From Verticillium longisporum (lineage: Eukaryota; Ascomycota; Sordariomycetes; Glomerellales; Plectosphaerellaceae), in contig JAETXT010000004.1 in the NCBI GenBank assembly GCA_019188255.1, forward strand, positions 3,658,001 through 3,722,000: a stretch of DNA of 64,000 nt, written 5' to 3'. The notes under the pieces were generated by a model. The model had not been told where the DNA came from and did no database searches. It saw nothing but the letters and a program-made list of their open reading frames with translations. Within the stretch, counting starts at the first letter, position 1, and every line of letters begins with the position of its first letter. This document shows, in pieces, positions 22,809 through 33,320 of this stretch. A program made the translations under genes and the position numbers.

Positions 22809-24107
22809 ATGAAGGCCTCCACCACCATCCTCGCCCTCAGCGCCCTTGTGGCCTCCACCTCGGCCAAGCCCATCAGCAGGATGATCAGCGTCAAGATGCC
22901 CGCCGGCGCCATGGCCAACAAGATGACCTCCGACTCCATTGTGCGCCGCGAGGCCGAGATGGGTGCTGCCGCCACCACTCCTGCCGTCCCTGAGACCCCT
23001 GCCGCCGCCGCCGCCCCTGAGGCTGTCCTCGAGTCTGCCAAGGTCAACGAGAACCCCAGCCCGGCCCAGAAGGACGAGGCCAAGGTCGCTCTCGACAAGC
23101 TCGAGGAAGTCAAGGGCACCGTCAGCGATGCCAAGGGCAAGATCCACGCCGTCATGGAGATGGAGGGCGATGTCGACATGGACGCTCTCAAGACCATTGT
23201 CAACGACGTCAACATGAAGATTGTCGACATTGGCAGCATTGGCGGCATTCTGGGCGGCAACGCCGGTATCGACCCCATTTCTGCCGCCCCTGGCCTCGCT
23301 ACCGATGTCGTCAACGGCGTCGGCGGTCTCCTCTCCAACATCTTTGGCGGTGGCCGCCGCCGTGTCCCTACCAGCGCGTCTGGCTCTATCGGCGTTGACG
23401 GCCTCCTTGGCTCCGTCGACGGCCTTCTCGGCGGAGGCACTGGCCTCAGCGGAGGACTCCGTGGCGCTGCCTCCGGCGCCGGTAGTGCTGCTGGTAACGT
23501 CGGCGGCGGCCTCGGCCTCGGCTTCGGCGGCAAGCCTCCCGGTCGCAACGGCGGTCTCCTCGGACTCGCCAATGGACTCACTGGAGGTATTACTGAGGGC
23601 ATCCGCGGCATTGCCAACGGCCTCACCGGTGGTCTGAGCGAGACCGCTCTCGATATCGCTGACGGCTTCACTGGTGGACTCGTCCGGGGTAACGACCGCG
23701 GCCAGGCCGGTGCCTCGGGTTCCCTCACTGGAACCATTGGTCGCCTGCCCGGCGGCCTGACTGGTGGCGTGACTGGCAATCTGGGAGGTCTCACTGGCAG
23801 CATTGGCGGTAACATTGGCGGCGCTGCTGGCGGTGCCGGCGGTCCTGCTACCGGCGCTGCCGGACAGACCGGAAACTCGAGCGGCGGCGGCAAGACTGGT
23901 TCTCAGCCCGGCAAGACTGGCTCTCAGCCCGGCCGCCCGCGCAAGGAGACCTTCAACCTCAGCGGTCTCGAGGGCTTCGATCTCGAGGCCCTCGGCTTCG
24001 GCGATGTCGATGTCAACAACCTCACCGAGGCTGAGCTGCGCGAGATCAACGAGGTCCTTGACCTCGGCATCGATGTCGATGCTCTCGTCGCCAGCATCCG
24101 TAACTAA
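22809..24107 (+). CDS. secreted glycine-rich protein
   Basis: A single-exon 432-aa protein with a clear signal peptide (MKASTTILALSALVASTSA, 19 residues). An Ala/Pro/Glu-rich segment follows, then an acidic helix-prone part (about 95-150) and a long Gly/Leu/Ala-rich low-complexity region (about 150-395). That region has repeated NGLTGG/DGFTGG units and a duplicated KTGSQPG. The tail is acidic. A dibasic site followed by EAE (VRREAEMG, about residue 50) resembles a Kex2/dipeptidyl-peptidase processing site. There are almost no cysteines, so it is not a typical small cysteine-rich effector. A cell-surface or wall-associated role is plausible, but no family is recognised. The start at 22809 was chosen over the upstream open frame because it begins exactly at the signal peptide. 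It converges with the NRPS gene. Confidence 0.85.
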   Translation: MKASTTILALSALVASTSAKPISRMISVKMPAGAMANKMTSDSIVRREAEMGAAATTPAVPETPAAAAAPEAVLESAKVNENPSPAQKDEAKVALDKLEEVKGTVSDAKGKIHAVMEMEGDVDMDALKTIVNDVNMKIVDIGSIGGILGGNAGIDPISAAPGLATDVVNGVGGLLSNIFGGGRRRVPTSASGSIGVDGLLGSVDGLLGGGTGLSGGLRGAASGAGSAAGNVGGGLGLGFGGKPPGRNGGLLGLANGLTGGITEGIRGIANGLTGGLSETALDIADGFTGGLVRGNDRGQAGASGSLTGTIGRLPGGLTGGVTGNLGGLTGSIGGNIGGAAGGAGGPATGAAGQTGNSSGGGKTGSQPGKTGSQPGRPRKETFNLSGLEGFDLEALGFGDVDVNNLTEAELREINEVLDLGIDVDALVASIRN

Positions 24108-24539
24108 GCGAAAAAAGAAACTACTATGAAAAGGGGATTGGGATTTGGCATGTGGATGTTTCCAGGTTGAAGTTTTTGTAAGCACAGCGGGGGACGCCCC
24201 AGAATACTGTTTGCTCCCAACTTTTAGGGTTTCACAAGGATCGGGTTCTAGCGAAAACATTAGCAAAATATCATTACCTCTTCTTTCTCACTACATGATG
24301 CCATGCTGGCCTTCGTTTCTATCTTGTTGTGATGGTCTACTCACTCACTCACATTCGTGCTAATCATGAGGTGATTTAGGATTGACTCTCAAAGAAACTA
24401 CATTACTTCAGTATAGTTCATCAATACTACGTCAAGAAACAGGCACCATCTCCAAAGACGCAAGCTCAGCAGACGTGAAATTCCCAGCAAACGAACTAAG
24501 GAAAACATGAACATCCAATCATCACAGCACACCAAATAA
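24108..24539. other. convergent intergenic region
   Basis: 3' flanks of the glycine-rich protein and the NRPS. No further feature seen. Confidence 0.5.
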
Positions 24540-27500
24540 TTACTCAAACAGCACAGCCTCCGGTTCCCTCACGAGGCTCTCGACAATGGCCCCGACCTCG
24601 GCCAGCAGCTCCTTCGCATGCTCGGCCCACGACTCGAACGTGATGACCTCGATCGTCAGCTTGTCGGCCTCGGGGAAGGCCTGGACCTTCCACTCGCGCA
24701 GCGGCTCCTCGTGCGGGTAAATGGTCTCCATGCGTCCGCTGACGCCCGCGAAGCCGAGGCTCTCGACGTGCTCGACGTCCTGGTGGACGACCGAGTCGAA
24801 CCAGTCGACGCTCGCGGGCCAGTCGGTGCACTGGCGCACGACCTCGGGCAGGCCGACGCCCTCGTGCGCCGACGAGGCAATGTGCTGGCTCTGCACGTGG
24901 GCGAGGAGGTCGGCGGCCGTCCAGCCGGCGGCGAACTGCACGCGCAGCGGCACGTACTGCCAGCAGGGGCCGCGGACGGCGTCGGCGTTGGGGAAGTCGA
25001 TGGTGCGGCCGCTGACGACCTCGCCAAAGGTGACGTCGCGCGTCGCCAGGCGCCGCGCGAGGCAGAGGGCCCAGGCCGCCGTCGGGAGCGTGGCGACCGT
25101 GATGTCCTTGGAGCGGGCCGAAATGTCAAACTGCTTGTGCACCGCAAAGTGGTTGCGCTTGACGATGGGCGTGTCGGGCTTGAGCACGGAGAGGGACGAG
25201 CCCTTGAGGAGGTCGCGCCAGTAGTCGAGTCCCTTGGGTATGTTCGACTTGACGACGTGGCCGACGTACGACGAGAACGGGAGGCTGTTGGGGACGGGCT
25301 TGCCCTCGTGCAGAGCCGACAGCTGCTGCAGCATGACGGGCAGGCAAATCTCGTCGTACTGCGCGTGCGAGACGCGGAAGATGAGCGCCGACGGGCCGCT
25401 GCTGCTCTGGACGAAGAACCACTTGACAAAGCACGAGCCGAGCGGCATCCTCGTGTAGCTGTCCATGGTGCAGAGCTGCTTGACGAAAGGCTCGACGTCT
25501 CCGTCAATCTCATACTCCGCGACCGGCGTTTCAATGTGCTCCAGCACCACGCCCAGATACGACTCCTTGTGGGCGATGAAGACGGTGCGCAAGATCTCGT
25601 TGCGAGTGACAAGCTCTTGGCAGCTCTGGTATAGCTGCGCCTTGTCGACGTCGCCGTCAAAGTACATGGCCTCGTATCTCGCCGAGAAGCGAGGCAGCTG
25701 GATGGTGCCCTTGATCGCAGCATCCTGCAGTGGCCTCGTGGGCAGCACGTCGATGACGTTCCACGACTTGTCCGCCAGTGCGGGACGAACTGTGTTGACG
25801 AGGAACTTGGTGGCTTGCGCCTCCTCGACGAGCTCAAAGGGCTCCAGGGGCTCCACGACCTCCTTGTTCTGCGTGGGTTCCGAGTCCTCAAGGACACTGG
25901 CCATGTCAAACAGAGTTCTGTTCTTGAATACTTGAGCAACTGTCAGGCGCAGATTGTCCGCGCGAGCCTCGGACACGAGCTTCATGGCGGAAATCGAATC
26001 ACCACCGAGCCTGAAGAAGCTGTCGTTGAGACCGATATCCTCCTCAGTCAACCTCAATACACGGCTCCAGAGCGTCCGCAGGCGTCGCTGCTTCGCCGAA
26101 GTCGCCGAGATCTTCTTGACAGGGCGACTGGGGGCCGCGCTCTTAGCGGCAGCGCTCTTCTTCTCTGTGATCTGGACTGAGCCGTCGGCGCTGAGCTTGG
26201 CGAGCTTACCGGTCTTGAAGAACTTGGCGGCCCTCTGCTCGTCCGCGTGGCCATTGACAACATCTAGCCAGAGGGGTTCGTCCATGGTCGGGAGGGAAAG
26301 ATCCGCTGTGCTTACGACGACGAGCTCTCCAAGTGCCTCGAGAGGCGCCAGGCGCGTGCTATCCTGCGGGTCGACGATCCAGACAGCCCGAGTCTCGGGG
26401 TACTTGTCCTGCACGCTCTGCGGGTTCTTGATGCTCGCACGCCAGAGGTCAACCTGGTCGTCGTTTGTGAGGTAGCGCAAGTCTCGGATAGGAGCGTCCG
26501 TCATCTCGCAGAGCTGGGTCGCGACACGGGCGAACTGGTCCAGGGCCCGCTCCATCAAGGACTTCTCAACTGTGTTGGAGTCGAAGCTGGCCATGACCGA
26601 GAAGCCCTTGGAGTCAAGGGCGCAAACGAGCATGAGCGCATACGTGTTGAATTTCAAGGCCTCCTGTGCGGCCTCCGAGTCGCCGGCGGGCACAAGTCTG
26701 TCGGCAGGGTAGACCGCCGTGTTGGGTTGCGCTTCGCCCTCGGCGCTGGGATGCAGGACAAGGCCCGTTCGCAGTTCGCAGGCCTCGTAGGCGTCGGGGC
26801 TGAGACGGCGAATGTGCTGCAGGCCGGTGTGCTCGTAGGGAATCTGCTGGGCGGTCGAGTCTTGAATCTCCTGGAGGTACTCTGCGACACTGCTTTCGTC
26901 GTTGATCTGGACACGGAACGGAATGGTGGTGATCATGGGGCCTTCAATCTCTTCGGCGCCCCTGAGGGCAGCATTGCGCCCGGTGAGCGTCTCGCCAAAG
27001 ACGACGTCCGTCGTTGCGCTGTAGCGCGAGGCAACATAGGCCCACGCACCACGAATGACAGTCGCCACTGTCGTATTGGACGCCGGTCGACCAGACAGCG
27101 GTACGTGGATCTCAAGAAGCGAGTCCGCCTGAGTCTGGTAGCCTTCATATGGCAGAGCCGGGAACTGAGGGCCGTTGGCGCCCTGCAGCCTCTCCCTCCA
27201 GAAGGTCTCGCCTTCTTCGCGACTCACTGCGTTGAGGTAGCGGATGAAGTTCTTGAACTCGGCCGGGCGCTGCACCTTCTGGCCGTCATATGCCTTATTG
27301 ACGCGATCGACGACCAGGGGCATGGACCATCCGTCGTAGAGCGCGTGGTGCATGGTGAGAACAAAGTACACCTTTGACGATTCGGGGCTGGTGATGAGAG
27401 CGTATCGCACAAGGGGCTTGCCGAGGTCCATTGCCTCGTTGCGGTCTTTCACAAGGTAGCCCTGGAGGTCATCACCAATGTGCCAGGCAATCCTCTCGTT

Positions 27501-30386
27501 GACAACGACTTGAACGAGGCCGTGCTGTGGCACCTGGACAATCCTCGTCCTCAAAATGGGGCAATCTGTAGCGGCCGTATCGAAAGCCGACTTCAGCTTG
27601 TCCGCCATCGCTGCATCATCGAGGTCCACCACTCGCTGCGCAACGTAGGCCTCCTTGACCTTTGCCGACAAGGCCATCAAGGCTTCCTGTAGAGGCGTAC
27701 AGGGATACACGTCCTCAACCGTGGCCTCCTCAATCTCGCACAGTTTCGCGACGTCAGCACTGGCAGCCTCACGGGTCCAGTTCTTGTCAAGTAATGAGAA
27801 AGGCTCCACGGCTTCTTGTGTTTCCTGCGAAGCCGTAGTCGCGGTGGCGGCCATGTCCTTCAGCGTCGGGCAGTTGAAGATGTTCGCTACAGTCAGAACA
27901 ATACCTTCGTCCCTGGCAGCCGCGACGAGGCGCATAGCTCGCAGCGAGTCGCCTCCCAGAGCGAAGAAGCTGTCTTGCAGGCCAATCTCGGACGCTGTGC
28001 CCAGGATCTTGACCCACGATCGGTGCAAGGCCTTCTCCATGTCAGATTGCGGCGCCGTGTTCTCGGCGCTGACAGCGCGCAGACGAGCAACCTCCTCCCT
28101 GCTCATCGACGATCCCAGCTCTCGGAGACGCTTGCGGTCGATCTTTCCAGAAACAAGCGAGGGCATTTTGCGCAGAGGAATGTACGACGACGGGACCATG
28201 TATCGAGGAATCTCGGCTCCGAGGGCTGTATCAATCTCGGCGACGATTTGGTGGAGCTCTGCGGAAAGAGTCGTGAGGTCGCCCTCTCCGTCATCGCTCG
28301 CGGCCGATGCCTGCTCGACGATGAAGGCCACCAGCGTCGGCTCAGTGCCGCCCGGCTTGATGACTTCGGCCGCAATCTTGACACTGGACGGGAGCTTACC
28401 CCGTAGATGGTGCTCCACCTCGGCCAGCTCAATGCGCTGTCCGCGAAGCTTGACTTGCTGGTCCTTGCGGCCGACAAAGGCGATGGCGCCGGTGCCGTCA
28501 GGGTCATACCTGACCAGATCACCCGTCTTGTACAACAGACCGTGGCGGCCAGGCGCTCCGCCGCCGCCGGCGAGAAGCCAGGTAGGATCCTTAATGAAGA
28601 CTTCGGCCGTCTTTGTGGGGTCGTTCAGATAGCCCAGGCCCACGACGGGCCCCTCGATGAGAAGCTCACCGACGGCGCCGACGGGCATCAGGCGGTCGTG
28701 GTTGTCGGGATCGACGATCCAAGTGAGGCCGCCGGTGCCTTTGCCGATATTTGTTGACGTGCTGCTGACGCTGCCGTTGATGGTGCAGCCAACTGTGCAC
28801 TCGGAGGGGCCGTACGCGATGATGACCTTGGCACTTTGACTCCAGGCTGAGGCATCACCAGCAGAGACAGCCTCACCGCCCAGACCGAGGACCTCGAGGG
28901 ACGGGATGACATTAGAGTCCAGAACTCTGGCGACGGAGGGCGTCATGTGCGCCATGTTGGACTTGCTCTTGCGGATGGCGTCACTGAGGTCGTTCATGCG
29001 ATCCTCATCGGAAGGGATGCAGAGGCATCCACCATTCGCAAGCGTGCAAAGCATGCAGTCGATGCTAACATCGAAAGCATAGGAGGCAAAGTCGAACACG
29101 CGGGAGTGAGACCTGTACCCGACAAGATCTGCTCGAGGAACGGCGCCGCTGGTGTAGTTCTCGTGAGAGCACATGACACCCTTGGGCTTGCCGGTACTGC
29201 CAGAGGTAAATTGGATGTAGAGGGGCGATGAGGTAGGAATCGTGGGAAGAGCAGCGTCAGGCTCCGTCGTCAATTTCTCGAGCGTCTCACCAGAGACGAC
29301 AACAGTGGTGGTGGCATCGCCAGCAATGCGTTCACCCAGGGTGCTCTGGAGTTGTGAGGTGATGAGTAGTTTGGCATCCGTCTGCTCAACAATCGTCCGC
29401 AGACGGGCTTCGGGCTGGCTGGGATCTGTGAGCGCAAAAGCAGAACCAGCTTTCATGACGGCAAGGAGAGCAACAATGGTCCATCGCGACTTCTCAAAGC
29501 AAAGCGGAATGATGCCCCCAACCTGCGCTCCGCGGGCGACCAGGTGTTTGGCCAGGCGTATAGAGAGGTCCTCCACCTCGGCGTACGTGAAGTTTCCGTC
29601 CCATGACTCGATGGCATGGGCGTCAGGTTGAGAGGCGGCCTGTTCGGTGATCAGATCGTGCATGCACTGCTCCATCAGCGGTGGCAGTGTTGCGTTCCAT
29701 GACCACAATTGATCAAGGTCTGCCAGTGTCGGGCCAGTAGCACCTGGGACGGACCGCTCTGGGTGTTCCAGGATAGTGGTGAGAATGTCGATGAATGAGT
29801 TGAGTCTTGTCGTGGCGAGACTTGTTGACAATGCTGTTCGGCTCCAGTCCGCTTTCACGGTCAACTCCTGTTCAATATATGAGACCTCAATCTGGTATGT
29901 CCACTGTCATGGGTTAGCTTGCGGTGATTTTGTGGAATATCGGCACCTCACTTCACGAAAGTTGTTTTGTGAGTCCTTCTCACGGCCACTCTTGGCGGCT
30001 GCTGATCCGTTGTTGAAGAAAAGTGTGTGTTGCGTGGTGCTCTCCTGTGCGGGTGTCGGAGGGTCTAGCTGCTGGACGGCTTCCAGTGCTGATGTCAAGG
30101 AGCAGTTCTTCTGGAAGGGAACGTTGTTCAGGTCCAGGGAGTGGCTCGTCTCGGATGATTGACCGCCGGTGTTCCTGGCGCCCCAAGAAATCTGGCTGCC
30201 ATCGTCATTCTCGCGGTACAGCACCAAGATCCAAGCGAGCAAGAGCTCAAGCTTGGGGGCGGCGGTAATGTTCACTTCGGATCGGGAAGTAAAGGGTATC
30301 GTGCGGGTAGAGGAAGGGTTGTTTTCCGGGGTCCTAGCCGAACTGACGGCTGTACCGCCACTCTCGCTGTCTCGCCGAAGATACAT
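24540..30386 (-). CDS. NPS6: siderophore NRPS, NPS6/SidD type
   Basis: Cytosolic non-ribosomal peptide synthetase expected to assemble acylated N5-hydroxyornithine into fusarinine-type extracellular siderophore. Exon 1 is 30386-29952, the intron 29951-29904, and exon 2 29903-24540, giving 1,932 aa. Order: a short condensation-like N-terminal remnant; adenylation domain (FTSGSTGKPKG near 379, YGPSE, YKTGDLVRYD, SGKIDRKRL near 729); carrier LGGDSLRAM near 796; condensation domain with MHHALYDGWS near 998; a shrunken adenylation remnant (about 1320-1400); carrier LGGDSISAM near 1446; terminal condensation domain with SHAQYDE near 1659. The A-T-C-[A remnant]-T-C plan and neighbouring SidI- and SidF-type genes identify it. 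The large exon is intact. An exact GATA iron-regulator site lies 613 bp upstream. The intron places the start well before the first in-frame codon of the large exon. Confidence 0.92.
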
Positions 30387-30998
30387 GGTAACAACGCTGA
30401 ATGGGTATAGTATCACAAGGTGTTTGAAAGAAAAGGTTGAGCTGGTGAACAAGACGAGGAACGAGGCGCCGTTCAGGCTTCAGGATGGAAATTCACAAAC
30501 GTTCGCATCCGAACCACTGGCCACGAGCTCCGATGCTTCCTCTCGCGCCTCACAGCTATCCCCCGAGCTCTTCGCCTCATCCGGTGGCCATGCCCGACCC
30601 ATGTTGCCTGCATGACAGGAAGATGGGACTCTATCCAGAAATGCCGCTCGAACACTGCAAACTTCCCACCACAGTCCCCACATGGTGGTGATCACAAGCA
30701 CTTGGAGGGAAGGGCGAGAACTATGTTTTCACTGCTGCCTCGGTTCTCGTTGCCCTCGACGCTGGCTCACCTGGCTGCAGTGCGTGGGTTGCAGTGATGG
30801 ACCAAGTGGGCAGGTAGGGTGCTGTCATGCCCCCACCCCTCCCTTTCATGCCCCTTGCGCTGAAGAAGGGTACTTCAAAGTACATGCCAAGACGGCCCCG
30901 TAGGGAGGGACCGATGAGAGGATGATCCCAGGCCATCCGAAGACGCACGGCCGGGCCGTGCAAGTCTTTGGATGCTGGGAGCTCGCTCGAACGAGAAG

Positions 30999-31007
30999 AT
31001 CTGATAA
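30999..31007 (+). promoter_or_regulatory. GATA iron-regulator site
   Basis: ATCTGATAA, an exact match to ATCWGATAA, the site bound by the fungal iron repressors SreA/Sre1/Urbs1. It lies about 613 bp upstream of the NRPS start. Confidence 0.65.
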
Positions 31008-32719
31008 CTCTATTTCGCCATGAAGGGCACCTGGTCGTAGTCCATGACTCCATGAGTCGTCTTCGTTAGCCTTGTTCAGAGTGCACCAGTAGAGCACAAG
31101 CAGCCGGCGTTCGCCGCTCGCGGAGATGACGAAAGCGAGCGGTGCTGTGTAGCAATTTATTCTCGGGGAGATCTCGTGGGAGAAGTTTTCTCGCGCCATG
31201 GCATCCTCAGGGATCAGCGCATTGAAGACTTGGCCTTGCCCGATTTCGGCACTTGCGTCGTCGGTGGAGTCTGTTAGCTCCGGCTAGGCTGGTTGGATCC
31301 AACGGCTTGCATGGGGAGATGAGTGGCTTGATGTCATGAAAGAGGTCTCCATGGACCCCGCCATGTTGCGAAGTGTCAGATCAGATACGAAAAGGAAGCT
31401 GAAAACCCCCGGAGCGAGTGGGAATGCGAGATGCACGGCATGTGAAACGTCTTATACCCACGCGAGGCGTTTTTCCTCTCTGGATTGGAGGCCACCTCAT
31501 GTATAGAGAATGGTGTATAGAGAATGGCTGTAGCGTTGTGCAGGTAAACAACAAGGAGTTCGTCGTGGCCGATGATCCATCAGGGTGGGTGGATTTTGAA
31601 AGAAGGCATCGTGAGAGAAAGCCTCGTTCGTCGACCGGACGGACAGAGAGAGGGCTACGTGACAAGCGGAGCTATTGGTGTCCGCTTGGCAGCTACCGCT
31701 CCTTAGGTCCGCGGGATGAACAAGAAGTTTTGGGCTTGACCATGATGCGAGCGACTTATGAATCAGCTCGCATGTGTGCCTGTGTGTGTGTGCTTGTGTT
31801 CCGTCACAACCGCGGCGACCTCGCAATACCGTAGAGGGGGGGTGGTTCAAACGATCCAGGGTGTCCGTGGGTTCAGGGTGCGCGGGTGATCAAAGCAGGG
31901 GTAGCGTCAAATGGGTGGCCGAGAACGAGGGTGGTCGTAGGCAGGGATGCAAGGTCAACGAACCGTCCCGCGCCGCATTTCCGCTGTAGGCATAGGCGGC
32001 TCATTGTGTCTGGGTCCTCGGTCATGGTGCAGCAGAAGTTGGGACGGCGGCCCTGAGGTGACGTCGATATGGCTGATCGGGATGCGCTGGCAAACGAGCC
32101 TTTCTTTCTCGCCAGGACGTCTCGATGCTGGAAAGCCTGCCGCCAAAGTGTATCTAGTGAACGAGCACAATGTACGTGGGATCAAGGCGATGGCCCGTCT
32201 TCGTTTTTCTTCATCTCGAGCAAGCGGCCAAGAGACCTGTGACGTGGGGCCGTGGCCACTCGTCGAAGAAACAGGGTCGGAGGCGATGTCCGAACTGGTG
32301 CTTGGCCGAGCTGCAATGCGACCATGTCGTGCGTGCGTTGACAGTGGCTGGGTGTGGTGGTGTGCATCATGGTGTGGTGTGTCATGGCGAGCTCGTGAAG
32401 AAGAGGCAAGGGAAAGAGGTTAGCACGAAACAGGGCCCTAGGTAATGAAGCACCTTACCATTCCGTAATGGTGGAGATGGGCGGTGGGGGGCAGAAGAGG
32501 GAAGGTGGAAATCGAGTGGTGTGCAAGATGCGAGCTGCTGCAAAAGAGCAAAAGGGCGAGTGGAGGTGAGAAGAGACGAGACGAGATGATCGATGCCCTA
32601 GTGTGGCACCGTTGTGGATGCGTGAGGTTGGAATTATGGGGGCCATCGTGGCTTCACAGCATGTGAGTGGCTGTACTCGTTGCGTGCCCGACCTCGGCGT
32701 GGGGCGGTGATGAAAAATC

Positions 32720-32738
32720 TTATCTGATCATCAGATTA
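32720..32738 (-). promoter_or_regulatory. GATA iron-regulator site with inverted half
   Basis: TTATCTGAT (32720-32728), an exact ATCAGATAA on the minus strand, is followed one base later by ATCAGATTA (32730-32738), one base off the consensus. Together they form an inverted pair about 590 bp upstream of the ligase start. Confidence 0.65.
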
Positions 32739-33320
32739 GATCCAGTCCCTAACCCTCCCCACGGCCGACTCTATCCGATCCTTGTCCATAACGTGCCAGC
32801 TTGCCATCTCACCAGCTTGCAGCCTGCTAGCATGATGGATTGGCACAACACCCCAGACGACCATCATGCACCCAAAACTTTTATCCCGCACCCCTTGAGA
32901 TTCATCACCGTTGTGCGAGCCTTGACCTGACCATGGTTCGCCCACCCACTGGGCTAGGCCCCCGCCCTGGCGGGACTCATTGCCTGTTTGGCTCAAGTCT
33001 TGCTGGGAACGAAGGGTCCCGACCGTCTCGACTTGCCAGCTGAAGAAAACCACTTGGTCTTTGGTATGACGGCAGTGTCAGTTTTGGCGTCAACCGCCGA
33101 TCCAGAAGTAGCGGTCTCAATAGGCGTGACTGACGCAAAATGCTCGGCCGACAAGAAAAAAGTACGCCGAGGACCAAACCGGGTCAAATTATGTGGCGTA
33201 CTTTTGTGTGTGATCCTATCGCTCGCTGTCTGGAGGGGGAGCTTTGAATGCCATAGAATCCCGCTCCATCGAAGGCTAGACTGGTTTGACGGCAGCTTCA
33301 TCCCAACAAACCGCAGCAAG

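Larger units (their letters stand above)
30387..33320. other. divergent promoter region of NRPS and SidI-type genes
   Basis: A 2.9-kb gene-free region between two divergently read siderophore genes. It contains two exact ATCWGATAA sites, described separately. Many short ORFs occur but none resembles a protein. An in-frame open stretch runs upstream of the ligase start from 32988, but the family begins at 33321. Confidence 0.6.

Noticed and set aside
22788..24266. 492-aa minus-strand ORF opposite the secreted glycine-rich protein
   Set aside because: It is a composition shadow: Ala/Glu/Ser-rich sequence mirrored from Gly/Leu codons, with no motif. The plus strand has a signal peptide.
24618..25634. 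338-aa plus-strand ORF inside the NRPS
   Set aside because: Antisense shadow in GC-rich codons with no family resemblance; the NRPS frame is continuous.
29864..29864. NRPS start inside the large exon
   Set aside because: A 48-bp intron (29904-29951) joins in phase to a 145-codon upstream exon, and the sequence across the join (NNFRE then WTYQIEVSY) continues one domain.
32988..33320. N-terminal extension of the SidI-type ligase
   Set aside because: The frame is open, but the extension has no ligase resemblance. The conserved N-terminus starts at 33321.
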